DNA from: Bacteroidales bacterium
GTDB taxonomy: Bacteria; Bacteroidota; Bacteroidia; Bacteroidales; P3
DNA: 64,000 nucleotides
Reading direction: 5' to 3'
NCBI GenBank assembly: GCA_017616895.1
Contig: JAFZXE010000011.1
Span: 82,462 to 146,461, forward strand
Shown here: piece by piece, positions 42,862-51,660 of the stretch
Numbering within the stretch: position 1 is the stretch's first letter
How the letters are laid out: each line of letters opens with the position of its first letter
Notes under the pieces: generated by a model
What the model was told of the DNA's origin: nothing
Database searches by the model: none
What the model saw: the letters and a program-made list of their open reading frames with translations, nothing else
Translations under genes and position numbers: made by a program

Positions 42862-43764
42862 ATGCTGCAAGTAGAACACGTAACCAAGACCTATGGCGAT
42901 TTCTATGCGCTCCGCGACGTCTCCGCCGAGGTGACCACCGGGCACATCTTTGGCTTGCTGGGACCCAACGGCGCCGGCAAATCGACGCTCATACGCATCG
43001 TCAACCAAATCCTCCAAGCCGACGAGGGTACGATTGTCTTCGACGGCCACCCCATACGTCAGTCGGACGTCGAGAACATCGGCTATCTGCCCGAGGAACG
43101 GGGCCTTTATAAGAAGATGAAAGTGGGCGAGCAGGCGATGTATCTTGCCAGGTTGAAAGGCCTCTCGCAGAGCGAAGCCGAGAAACGCCTGCATTGGTGG
43201 TTCCGACACCTCGAAATCGACACCTGGTGGAACCGCAAGGTCGAGGAGCTTTCTAAAGGCATGCAGCAGAAGGTGCAGTTCGTCACCACCGTGCTGCACA
43301 ACCCCAAACTGCTTATCTTCGACGAGCCTTTCAGCGGCTTCGACCCAGTCAACGCCACCCTGCTGAAAAAAGAGATACTGCGGTTGCGCGACGAGGGTGC
43401 GACGGTCATTTTCTCCACCCACAACATGTCGTCGGTCGAGGAGATATGCGACGACATAGCGCTCATCAACCACGCCGAGGTGGTGCTCAGCGGCAACGTG
43501 AAAGAGATACGCCAGTCGTATCGCAAAAACCTCTACCACATCGAGGCACGTCACTCCGACGACAATTCCATAGCCCTCCCGTCCGGTTTCGAGGTGAAAA
43601 ACGCCAACGACGAGAAAGGTCTATATGTCGCCGACGTGAGCCTTCCTTCCTCAGCCTCCTCCAACGACCTGCTTTCGGCGCTGATGCCGCAGGGTCAGGT
43701 GACAGCGCTGCAGGAGATTCTTCCATCCATGAACGATATATTTATTGAAGCCGTAAGTCAATGA
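42862..43764 (+). CDS. ABC transporter ATP-binding protein (export, ABC-2 type)
   Basis: A 300-residue ATPase with Walker A GPNGAGKST (about 36-44), the signature VEELSKGMQQK, the Walker B LLIFDEPFSGFDP and the switch histidine in STHNMSSVE. The C-terminal approximately 80 residues form an extra domain typical of NatA-like exporters. It overlaps the permease gene by four bases (ATGA), so the two make one transporter. The substrate cannot be told from sequence. Confidence 0.9.
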   Translation: MLQVEHVTKTYGDFYALRDVSAEVTTGHIFGLLGPNGAGKSTLIRIVNQILQADEGTIVFDGHPIRQSDVENIGYLPEERGLYKKMKVGEQAMYLARLKGLSQSEAEKRLHWWFRHLEIDTWWNRKVEELSKGMQQKVQFVTTVLHNPKLLIFDEPFSGFDPVNATLLKKEILRLRDEGATVIFSTHNMSSVEEICDDIALINHAEVVLSGNVKEIRQSYRKNLYHIEARHSDDNSIALPSGFEVKNANDEKGLYVADVSLPSSASSNDLLSALMPQGQVTALQEILPSMNDIFIEAVSQ

Positions 43765-45089
43765 GAAAGATACTTTTGATAATAAGCCGCGAATATCTTT
43801 CGCGAGTCAAGAAAAAATCGTTCTGGATACTCACCATCGTGGTGCCATTGTTGTTGGCCGGCCTTTATGCCGTCCCTATCTATCTGGCGCTGCGCCCGCA
43901 CGAGAAGACCACCGTGCTGGTCGTTGACGACACCAAGCTCTTCGACGGCGCCTTCAAGTCGTCCAAGGAGATTTCCTACCAGTATGCCGGCAGCGTCGAT
44001 TACGCCCAGCGGCGCCTGGAAGAGGAAGACTCGGTGACCGCCGTCCTCTACATTCCCGCTCGTGAGACCACCATCCCCGGCGACGCCTTCCTCTACTACA
44101 AAGGCAAGGTACCCCCGGCCGACCTTCAGAGCGACGTCTCCGAGCAACTCCAGAGCCACATCCGCACCATCATCCTGCAAGACGTTCACGGCATAACCCA
44201 GGAGGAATTCGACCAAGTCAACGCCACCAAGATAAAGGTCCACACCAAAGACCTCGAAACCGGCAAGGACGGCTTCCTCGAGGTCAAGATGGCTATAGGC
44301 CTTGTGTTGGGCCTCATCATCTTCTTCGTGGTGCTTATGTTTGGTGGTCAGGTGATGACCGGCGTCTCCGAGGAGAAGACCTCGCGCATCGTCGAGGTGA
44401 TTGTGTCGAGCGTCAAACCCTTCCAGCTCATGATGGGCAAGGTGATAGGCATCGGCCTTGTAGGATTGACCCAGTTCGCCTTGTGGATCATACTCTCTAT
44501 GGTGGGTCTCGTGGGCATACAGGCCGCCAACCCCGAACTCTTCGAGGCCGCCAAAGCGCGTCAGAACATGACCGAGATTGCCACCAAAGGCACCGATGCC
44601 GTCGAGCAGATGCAGGCCTTGAACGACGCTCCCGTGGTGACCGAGCTCATACAGGGCTTGACCGCCATCAACTTCCCGCTGATAATAGCGATGTTCCTCA
44701 TCTATTTCGTCCTCGGCTATTTCTTCTACGCCACCCTCTTCGCCGGCGTGGGCGCGCTCGTCGATAGCGACACCAACGCTCAGCAGTTCTCCCTGCCTGT
44801 CACCATACCGCTTATGTTGGTGATGATCATGATGCCGGCCATAATCAACGAACCCACCGGTTCGCTCTCCACCTGGCTCTCGTTCATCCCCTTCACCTCG
44901 CCCGTGGCCATGATGATTCGCATACCCTTCGGCGTCCCCGCCTGGCAGGCGGCCGTCTCCATCGCACTCCTGCTGCTCTTCGTGCCGCTCAACACCTGGA
45001 TTGCCGGACGCATCTACAAACGCGGCATACTCCTCTACGGCAAGAAAATTACCTACCGCGACATCTTCTCCTGGTTCAAGAAGAAATAG
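43761..45089 (+). CDS. ABC-2 type permease (NatB-like)
   Basis: A 442-residue membrane protein with one N-terminal membrane segment (about 22-40), a large extracytoplasmic loop (about 55-175) and several C-terminal membrane segments (about 178-420), the ABC-2 layout of NatB-type permeases. The conserved GVSEEKTSRIVEVIVSSVKP segment, typical of these proteins, precedes the C-terminal segments. It starts within the stop of the ATPase gene. It is probably a sodium, peptide or drug exporter. Confidence 0.85.
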   Translation: MRKILLIISREYLSRVKKKSFWILTIVVPLLLAGLYAVPIYLALRPHEKTTVLVVDDTKLFDGAFKSSKEISYQYAGSVDYAQRRLEEEDSVTAVLYIPARETTIPGDAFLYYKGKVPPADLQSDVSEQLQSHIRTIILQDVHGITQEEFDQVNATKIKVHTKDLETGKDGFLEVKMAIGLVLGLIIFFVVLMFGGQVMTGVSEEKTSRIVEVIVSSVKPFQLMMGKVIGIGLVGLTQFALWIILSMVGLVGIQAANPELFEAAKARQNMTEIATKGTDAVEQMQALNDAPVVTELIQGLTAINFPLIIAMFLIYFVLGYFFYATLFAGVGALVDSDTNAQQFSLPVTIPLMLVMIMMPAIINEPTGSLSTWLSFIPFTSPVAMMIRIPFGVPAWQAAVSIALLLLFVPLNTWIAGRIYKRGILLYGKKITYRDIFSWFKKK

Positions 45090-45161
45090 ACAGCAGTCAG
45101 CAATTTGTATTGTCAATTCACAATTCACAAATACAACAAAAACAAAAATAAACTTACACCA

Positions 45162-47333
45162 ATGAAAAAACTCTTTATTACAGCACTTCTGGCACTCGTT
45201 TGTGCGATGCCGAGAATGTATGCCGACGAAGGCATGTGGCTGCTCTCGCTCGTCGGAAAAAGCTATGCCGACATGCAGAAAGCCGGTTTCAAACTCTCTC
45301 CCGAGGACATCTACAGCGTCAACAAGAGCTGTCTCAAAGACGCCATCGTGGGCCTCGGCAACGACGGTCGCCCCTTCTGGCACTTCTGCACCGGCGAGAT
45401 TATCTCCGACCAGGGCCTCGTCTCCACCAACCACCACTGCGGCTACGGCAAACTCCAGGAGCACTCCACCGTTCAGCACGACTACCTCCGCGACGGCTTC
45501 TGGGCCTACACCAAAGAAGAAGAGCTCCCCAACCCGGGCCTTACCGCTTCGATTCTCGTCCGCATGGACGACGTCACCAAGCAAATTCTTGAAGCTCTCT
45601 CCGACGACATGAGCGAAGGCGACCGCGCACAGGCGGTGGCTCGCCTCTCCAAGGATATCGCCGACAAAGCCAAGAAGGAAAACCCCGGCTGCGAAGCTAT
45701 GGTGAAACCCATGTTCAACGGCAACCAGTATTTCCTCTTCATCCACAAAATCTACAAGGACGTGCGCCTCGTCGGTGCTCCACCCTCGTCCATGGGTAAG
45801 TTCGGCGGCGACACCGACAACTGGTCCTGGCCGCGCCACACCTGCGACTTCTCCCTCTTCCGCATCTACACCGCCCCCGACGGCACCCCCGCCCCCTATA
45901 GCAAGAACAACGTGCCCCTCAAACCCAAGCACCACCTGCCCGTGAGTATAAAAAATCTCAACGACGGCGACTACGCTATGGTCATGGGCTTCCCCGGCAC
46001 CACCAACCGCTTCCTCACCTCCTACGGCCTCGAAGAGACTATGGACATCACCAACAAGCTACGCTACGAGATTCGCACCGTCAAAATCAACATCCTCCGC
46101 GAAGAGATGGCCGCCAGCCAGAAAACACGCATCCAGTATGCCTCCAAATACGCCTCCTGCTCCAACTACTGGAAATACAGCAACGAGCAGAACAAAGCCC
46201 TCCGCCAGCTCAACACCATGAGGGTCAAACGCGAAACCGAGCAGCAGTACTCCAAGTGGGCTCAAGGCCAGCTCCCCAAATACCAGCAGGCCCTCCAGCT
46301 CATCAGCGAAGGCTACAAAGACCGCCGTCCCTACCGCGCCGCTATGATGTATCTTGACGAAGGCCTCCTCGAAGGTCCCGAAATCATCTGGCAAGCCGTC
46401 GGCACAGGCACCTCCCTCCAGGAAATCCTCGACCTCGAAGACCGCTACGCCCGCGACGAAGCCATCGACCAGCTCCGCAAGAAAGCCGCCGAGTTCTACA
46501 AAGACTACAACCAACCCACCGAGATGAAAGTCTTCGCCGCCATGACCAAATACGTCTTCCTTCAGATGGAGTCCCGCTACTGCCCCGACTTCCTCAAACA
46601 GGCCGACAAAAAATACAAGGGCGACTTCACCAAATACACCCAGGAACTCTTCGCCAAGAGCATCTTCGCCAACGAGGACGCCTTCAACAAGTTCCTCGAC
46701 AAGCCCAGCCGCAAGGCCCTCGACAAAGACCCCATCTTCGTCGCCGCTATGGAGACCTACACCAAATACCGCGAAGTCTATTCCCGCATACCCAAAGAGT
46801 CGGCCGAAGGCCTTACCCGCGGCACACGCGACTTCGTTGACGGCATCCTCCAAATCAACGACGGCAAACACCTCCTCTCACCCGACGCCAACTCCACCAT
46901 CCGCTTCACCTACGGCAACGTGATGGCCTACAGCCCCAAGGACGCTGTCTCCTACAGCCACTACACCACCCTCGACGGCGTCATCCAGAAAGAAGGCCCC
47001 AAAGGCGGTGAGTTCGAAGTGCCCGCTCGTCTCAAAGAGCTCTACTACGCACACGATTTCGGCCAGTACGCCAACAGCAAAGACCAGCTGCCCACCTGCT
47101 TCATAACCAACAACGACATCACCGGTGGCAACTCCGGCTCGCCCGTCATCGACGCCCACGGCAACCTCATCGGACTTGCCTTCGACGGCAACAGCGAAGC
47201 CATGAGTGGCGACATCGACTTCGAAGAGAACCTCCAGCGCTGCATCTGCCTCGACTCACGCTACATGCTCTGGGTCATCGACAAATACGCCGGCGCCAAG
47301 AACCTCATCGACGAAATCGACATCGTGAAATAA
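45162..47333 (+). CDS. S46-family dipeptidyl-peptidase (DPP7-like)
   Basis: A 723-residue periplasmic serine exopeptidase that removes dipeptides from N-termini of oligopeptides. The signal peptide ends near MYADEG. The catalytic histidine block TNHHCGY is at about 89-95; the aspartate lies near the DTDNWSWPRH segment; the serine is in GNSGSPV (about 656-662). A glycine in LAFDGNSEAMSGD (about 676) lies where DPP7 has Gly and DPP11 has Arg, which favours DPP7 and cleavage after hydrophobic residues. The protein starts at ATG 45162. It fits asaccharolytic Bacteroidota growing on peptides. Confidence 0.88.
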   Translation: MKKLFITALLALVCAMPRMYADEGMWLLSLVGKSYADMQKAGFKLSPEDIYSVNKSCLKDAIVGLGNDGRPFWHFCTGEIISDQGLVSTNHHCGYGKLQEHSTVQHDYLRDGFWAYTKEEELPNPGLTASILVRMDDVTKQILEALSDDMSEGDRAQAVARLSKDIADKAKKENPGCEAMVKPMFNGNQYFLFIHKIYKDVRLVGAPPSSMGKFGGDTDNWSWPRHTCDFSLFRIYTAPDGTPAPYSKNNVPLKPKHHLPVSIKNLNDGDYAMVMGFPGTTNRFLTSYGLEETMDITNKLRYEIRTVKINILREEMAASQKTRIQYASKYASCSNYWKYSNEQNKALRQLNTMRVKRETEQQYSKWAQGQLPKYQQALQLISEGYKDRRPYRAAMMYLDEGLLEGPEIIWQAVGTGTSLQEILDLEDRYARDEAIDQLRKKAAEFYKDYNQPTEMKVFAAMTKYVFLQMESRYCPDFLKQADKKYKGDFTKYTQELFAKSIFANEDAFNKFLDKPSRKALDKDPIFVAAMETYTKYREVYSRIPKESAEGLTRGTRDFVDGILQINDGKHLLSPDANSTIRFTYGNVMAYSPKDAVSYSHYTTLDGVIQKEGPKGGEFEVPARLKELYYAHDFGQYANSKDQLPTCFITNNDITGGNSGSPVIDAHGNLIGLAFDGNSEAMSGDIDFEENLQRCICLDSRYMLWVIDKYAGAKNLIDEIDIVK

Positions 47334-47362
47334 TCCGACCTCCAATCGAAGGTCACCTCCCA

Positions 47363-47396
47363 AGCACCTCGTCCCAAAAGGACGAGGTGCTTTTTC
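47363..47396 (+). terminator. Intrinsic terminator after the S46 peptidase gene
   Basis: AGCACCTCGTCC (47363-47374), loop of five, GGACGAGGTGCT (47380-47391), then TTTTTC. It has a perfect 12-bp stem. Confidence 0.92.
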
Positions 47397-47592
47397 GTTA
47401 TCGTTAGCCGAAGACTGCTGCCAACCCCAACCGCTAGCCGAGTTCGGCTGCCAGCCCCAACCATTCCCATCACTCCCATAGTTCCCATCATTCCCACACG
47501 CAACCTTACATCTTAGAGCCCACAAGGTCGAACAGATGATCGCTAGCCGCGTAGCGAAAAAGAACTCTAAAAAGTAATTAACCCAACCCAAT
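47397..47592. other. Intergenic region without gene, with short CCCAACC- and TCCCAT-type repeats
   Basis: No gene is seen. CTGCCAACCCCAACCGCTAGCCG is nearly repeated and is followed by TCCCATCACTCCCATAGTTCCCATCATTCCCA, about 10-bp units. Confidence 0.6.
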
Positions 47593-47753
47593 TTCTTACA
47601 GTCTTACAATCTTACAGTCAAAAAATGGATTACACTTACCTCTCTTTATATTATATAACTAATTAATAATTAATAATATATATAGAATAATAAGAGTAAG
47701 CACACCCTCAAAAAATCAACTGTAAGACTGTAAGACTGTAAGATTTTAAGAAT
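47593..47753. repeat. Long-range inverted repeat of CTTACAGT/ACTGTAAG units around an AT-rich core
   Basis: The left arm (47593-47619) reads TTCTTACAGTCTTACAATCTTACAGT-like; the right arm (47720-47753) reads CTGTAAGACTGTAAGACTG-like and ends TTAAGAA. The arms are about 27 and 34 nt with about 100 bp of very AT-rich DNA between them. Similar CTTACAG units occur at 17138-17165. The arms are themselves tandem repeats. No coding sequence lies within. Confidence 0.75.
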
Positions 47754-47781
47754 TATTTTTCACCTAAAAAGCAAAAACACA

Positions 47782-48045
47782 ATGAAATACGACATCACTA
47801 AACAGTCGGCACCGAAGATGCCGAACCTCGGAAAAGGCACCGAATGTATCAAAATTCTCCTTTCCCAGACCTCGAAAGACATGCACCAACCCCTAGTTCC
47901 GATGCTCTTCCCTGTACTTGGCGCTCACATCAGCGGCGCAGAATTTCAGTACCCGGACCTCAGTTGGAAGGAACCGTGTGGCCAAATGGCCAACCTCGTG
48001 GCCGAAAGTGGGGGAGACAAGGGCCAATTTAGATGCCTCACCTAA
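47782..48045 (+). pseudogene. N-terminal fragment of a mobile-element primase/DUF3987-like protein
   Basis: An 87-residue open frame starting MKYDITKQSAPK. It resembles the N-terminal part of the primase/DUF3987-type proteins of Bacteroidota mobile elements: an LFPVLGAHISGAEFQYPDLSW segment followed by EPCGQMANLVAESG and a GDKGQ, where a GxGKGQ-like nucleotide loop would be. The frame then ends in RCLT, within the tandem repeat that follows, so the rest of the gene is lost. The family call is from pattern memory and is tentative. Confidence 0.5.
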
Positions 48046-48149
48046 CACTCACCTAACACCCACCTAACACCCACCTAACACCCGACCAACTCCCAACCAA
48101 CTCCCAACCAACTCCCAACTAGCTCCCAATAAACTCCCAATAAACTCTA
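48040..48149. repeat. 11-bp tandem repeat (ACCTAACACCC to CAACTCCC series), ten units
   Basis: Ten contiguous 11-mers: ACCTAACACTC, three of ACCTAACACCC, GACCAACTCCC, two of AACCAACTCCC, AACTAGCTCCC, AATAAACTCCC and AATAAACTCTA. The sequence drifts along the array but the length is exact. It follows the remnant gene and lies upstream of the phosphate transporter gene. Confidence 0.92.
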
Positions 48150-48267
48150 CATCTCAAACCCGACAGTTTCTCTCATTTTAAATAGCTAACTATTAGTTTT
48201 TTACCGACAATCGACTGATAGTTGAAAAGTGGTTATAACTTTTTCTTTACTATCAAAGTATAAAATA

Positions 48268-48275
48268 TACTTTTG
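48268..48275 (+). promoter_or_regulatory. Bacteroidota -7 element before the Na/Pi transporter gene
   Basis: TACTTTTG (48268-48275) is an exact TAnnTTTG match. The start codon is at 48328. The -33 element is weak. Confidence 0.5.
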
Positions 48276-48327
48276 CATACGTTGAGAAGAAGTTTTTTAT
48301 CGATAATATATTCAATATCATCATTCT

Positions 48328-50034
48328 ATGTTTGGAAGTATTGCCATCACCCTCTTGAAACTCGCCGGCGCCTTGACGATTTTCCTCTTCGCCTTGAAGC
48401 TGATGAGTGAGGGTCTTCAGAAGTTTGCGGGATCGAAACTGCGCCACATCCTCACCAAAATCACGGGCAAGCCCATCAGCGGCATCCTCGCCGGCACGGG
48501 CGTCACAGCCATCATCCAAAGCTCCACCGCCACCACGGTTATGACCGTGGGCTTCGCGGGTGCGGGCCTCCTGACTCTCGCGGGCGCCATCGCCGTCGTG
48601 ATGGGTGCCAATATCGGCACCACCGTGACGGCGTGGATCATCACCATCTTCGGCCTCGGCGGCAGCGGCGGCGAGGACAAGGTGCCTCTGATGCCTATGA
48701 TTATCGCGGCCATTAGCCTGTTCTTCATCTTCAGCAAGAAGAACAAGATGCAATACCTCGGACAAACCATCATCGGCCTCGCCCTGCTCATTCTCGGCCT
48801 CGGGCTGATGGGCGACTCGGTGCCGCCGCTCGACGAGGATGTGGCTCACAAGATCGCCTCGTGGGGACAATGGGGCTACTGGTCGATACTGCTTTTCATC
48901 GTCGTGGGCGCCATACTCTGCATCATCCTGCAGACCTCCTCGGCCATGACCGCCGTCATACTGCTTATGGCCAACCAGGGTTGGATAAACTTTGAAACCG
49001 CAATGGCTCTCGTCATCGGTCAGAACCTCGGCACCACGCTGACGGCTCAGGTCGTCGCCATGACCACCGGCACCACCGGCAAACGCACCGCACGAGCGCA
49101 TCTGGTGTTCAACGTGGCGGGCGCGCTCATTTTCATCATCCCCTTCTATCCCATCTGCCACGCCGTGATGTTCGTAAGCGAAAAGCTCGACAGCGTCTTC
49201 CCGGCCATACCGCTCCTGCCGCTCGCCATCACCGTCTTCCACACCCTCTTCAACGTCATTACCACCGTCATCCTCGCCTTCTTCATACCGCAGCTGGTGA
49301 AGCTGGTCACCTGGATGGTGCCCGACAAGAAGAGCGAGGGCGAGGAGGAGTTCCGCCTCACCTATCTCGAACCTACGCTGCTCTCCACCGCCGAGCTTAA
49401 CCTGCAGAGCGCCAAGGGCGAAATCGAAGAGTTCTCGAAACGCGTGCTGCGTATGTACACCTTCCTGCCGGGCTTGCGCACCGCCAAGAACGAGGAGGAA
49501 TTCGACGCCGTGCTGGCTCGTATCTCCAAGTACGAAGGCATCACCGACCGCATGGAGATGGAGATATCGAAGTTCCTCACCCGCGTCGGTTCGGGCGATG
49601 TGAGCCACCACGCCTCCGAGCGCATAAGCTCGATGCTGCGCATCATAGACAACCTCGAGAGCATCGGCGACGCCGTATATCAGATTGGTGTGACGCGCAA
49701 GAACAAGCGTGAGGACGCCGTTCACTTCGACGAAGGGCTCAACGCCAACCTCGACCACATGACCGAGCTGGTGCAGAAAGCTCTCGACGTGATGGACGCC
49801 AACCTGCACGACTACGACCACGCCGACCTCGACGCCGCCTACGCCGCCGAAAAAGCGATAAACCTCTACCGCGACGAGCTCCGCGCCAAACACCTCGACG
49901 CACTCAAGCAAGGCACCTACGACTACTCCATAGGCAACGCCTACAGCGGCCTCTACGCCCTCTACGAGAAACTCGGTGACTACGTAATCAACGTCTCCGA
50001 AGCCATAGTGGGAACAAAACGCGAGGAGGTGTGA
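48328..50034 (+). CDS. Na/Pi cotransporter family protein with a PhoU-like domain
   Basis: A 568-residue inner-membrane transporter. The two inverted Na_Pi_cotrans repeats are visible by the paired QSSTATTVMTVGFAGAG / NIGTTVTAW and QTSSAMTAVILL / NLGTTLTAQ segments (about 68-110 and 205-245). The C-terminal half (about 355-568) is helical and cytoplasmic, matching the PhoU-like domain of NptA/YjbB relatives. Length is typical. It should move phosphate coupled to sodium; direction (import or export) is not certain from sequence. Confidence 0.88.
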   Translation: MFGSIAITLLKLAGALTIFLFALKLMSEGLQKFAGSKLRHILTKITGKPISGILAGTGVTAIIQSSTATTVMTVGFAGAGLLTLAGAIAVVMGANIGTTVTAWIITIFGLGGSGGEDKVPLMPMIIAAISLFFIFSKKNKMQYLGQTIIGLALLILGLGLMGDSVPPLDEDVAHKIASWGQWGYWSILLFIVVGAILCIILQTSSAMTAVILLMANQGWINFETAMALVIGQNLGTTLTAQVVAMTTGTTGKRTARAHLVFNVAGALIFIIPFYPICHAVMFVSEKLDSVFPAIPLLPLAITVFHTLFNVITTVILAFFIPQLVKLVTWMVPDKKSEGEEEFRLTYLEPTLLSTAELNLQSAKGEIEEFSKRVLRMYTFLPGLRTAKNEEEFDAVLARISKYEGITDRMEMEISKFLTRVGSGDVSHHASERISSMLRIIDNLESIGDAVYQIGVTRKNKREDAVHFDEGLNANLDHMTELVQKALDVMDANLHDYDHADLDAAYAAEKAINLYRDELRAKHLDALKQGTYDYSIGNAYSGLYALYEKLGDYVINVSEAIVGTKREEV

Positions 50035-50126
50035 ACCAACTTGCTCAGACCTCTCGTGGTCCTTTCCGACAGCAGACGCTGAGGATTCCGGCAAGGCAGT
50101 AATATCATCAAACGAAAACGAATAAC

Positions 50127-51653
50127 ATGAAACGATTCGGACTCCTGTTTTTGCTGATATGGATTGGTGTGGTGGAGGTGTTTGCCCAAAGCTACACGGT
50201 GCGGTTCAGAGGGATTGACAGAAACAACGAGACGTATCGGCTCGACAGCGTAGAGATAACAGACTTGACACAGGGGTGGAGCATGGTGATGGTAAGTCCT
50301 GATACGGTGCTGCAGCTTACTGTTGAAACGGGAAGCATCGCTGTTGTGGAGAGAGAACACGCAGTTGTTGGCATACCATACCCCAATCCCGGCGAAGAGG
50401 CTGTGAGATGCGACATCGCGGTCAGAGACAACACCAAGGCGAAGATAAGGCTGTACGGGAGCGATGGAATACTGAGAGCGGAGACGGATGCGACACTGAA
50501 CAAAGGGACAAACACCATAGAAGCTAGAGCAGACAGGTGCGGGATGTATTGGCTGGCGGTGGAAGCAGACGGGCAAAAGAGCGTGGCAAAGTTTGCCATA
50601 ACGAAAGGGAGCGGAGGATGCGGAATAAGCCTGTCGTACAGTGGAAAGGACACCAAGGGAGAGAATAGCGAGACATTCATGGCCGGCGACATGATGCAAT
50701 TCAAAGGATATGCGACCTTCAAGGGCTCGCCGGTGAGCAGCGCGGAACGAGTGGAACAGGTGACCGGGGATTGCGAGATAACGCTGGCGCTGCCGATAAT
50801 GTACGACGACACGACGGTGACAGTTACACTAACTGGACGATTCTCGGTGGGCAACGGACGGCAGATCTGTTTCTCCCAAGGGAACCTGCAGTATAGCACA
50901 GCGGGGAGCCACCAGACAGCCGATGGAACGACGGCAACCGGCACATGGCGTTTCGCAGCGACACAATATGAATATATCGGAGAGGAGAACGCGATGATTG
51001 GAGAGGGATATAACGGATATATAGACCTTTTCGGATGGGGAACAAGCGGATGGAACAGTGGCGCGACGGCTTACATGCCCTATAGCGTGAACGAAGATAA
51101 CAGCGACTACACGCCAGGATGTGACTGGCAGATGGGGCTGACGGGAAGCACGGCAAACGCCGACTGGGGAGTGTATAATGCCATAAGCAACGGTGGAGAT
51201 AGGCCGACGCAGTGGCGGACGCTGACGACCGAAGAATGGCAGTATCTGACCGACGAGGGCAACGAAAGCCGGACGGGCAAGAAAGCACAAGCCACGATTA
51301 GCGTTGGCGATGTGGATTATAACGGGATGCTACTGCTGCCCGACACCTTTGAGCTGCCCGACGGCTGCCAATATACGGCAGGCTTCGGCAACGGATATCT
51401 TACGAACCAATACGACTCGGAACAGTGGGCGGCTATGGAGGAGGCTGGCGCAGTATTTATCACGACTTCAGGACGGAGAAACGGCACAACGGTGACGCAC
51501 GTCAACGCCAGAGGTATATACTGGAGCAGCAGCCCTATGGACGAGAGCAATGCGCACACGCTGTTCTTCGTTACAGGGACAATGCAAAGCAACGCTGCAG
51601 AGGCCAGAAGAATAGGCGCGGCAGTTAGGCTTGTAAGAGATGTAGAAGAATAG
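50127..51653 (+). CDS. Exported protein with T9SS-CTD-like and CLEC/paralogous-domain-like parts
   Basis: A 508-residue secreted protein with a signal peptide (MKRFGLLFLLIWIGVVEVFA). Residues about 80-165 (IPYPNPGEEAVRC, AKIRLYGSDGILRAE, DRCGMYWLAVEAD, SVAKFAI) look like a T9SS type A sorting domain, but this domain lies inside the chain rather than at its end. The C-terminal half (about 240-505) has the repeated-family features FSVGNGRQICFSQGNLQYS, WRFAATQYEYIG, DLFGWGTSGWN, DWGVYNAISNGG, WRTLTTEEWQYL and GIYWSSS, as in the Bacteroidota/Fibrobacter major-paralogous or C-type-lectin-like domains. Function is unknown. No neighbour suggests one. Confidence 0.65.
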   Translation: MKRFGLLFLLIWIGVVEVFAQSYTVRFRGIDRNNETYRLDSVEITDLTQGWSMVMVSPDTVLQLTVETGSIAVVEREHAVVGIPYPNPGEEAVRCDIAVRDNTKAKIRLYGSDGILRAETDATLNKGTNTIEARADRCGMYWLAVEADGQKSVAKFAITKGSGGCGISLSYSGKDTKGENSETFMAGDMMQFKGYATFKGSPVSSAERVEQVTGDCEITLALPIMYDDTTVTVTLTGRFSVGNGRQICFSQGNLQYSTAGSHQTADGTTATGTWRFAATQYEYIGEENAMIGEGYNGYIDLFGWGTSGWNSGATAYMPYSVNEDNSDYTPGCDWQMGLTGSTANADWGVYNAISNGGDRPTQWRTLTTEEWQYLTDEGNESRTGKKAQATISVGDVDYNGMLLLPDTFELPDGCQYTAGFGNGYLTNQYDSEQWAAMEEAGAVFITTSGRRNGTTVTHVNARGIYWSSSPMDESNAHTLFFVTGTMQSNAAEARRIGAAVRLVRDVEE

Positions 51654-51660
51654 GAAACAG

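Noticed and set aside
43758-45935. 725-codon minus-strand open frame opposite the ABC permease and S46 gene
   Set aside because: Gly/Glu/Val-rich composition typical of antisense frames in GC-biased codons; plus-strand genes have conserved motifs and a 4-bp coupled overlap.
48253-50094. 613-codon minus-strand open frame opposite the Na/Pi transporter
   Set aside because: The plus strand has clear transporter repeats; the minus frame is His/Gly/Glu-rich without motifs.
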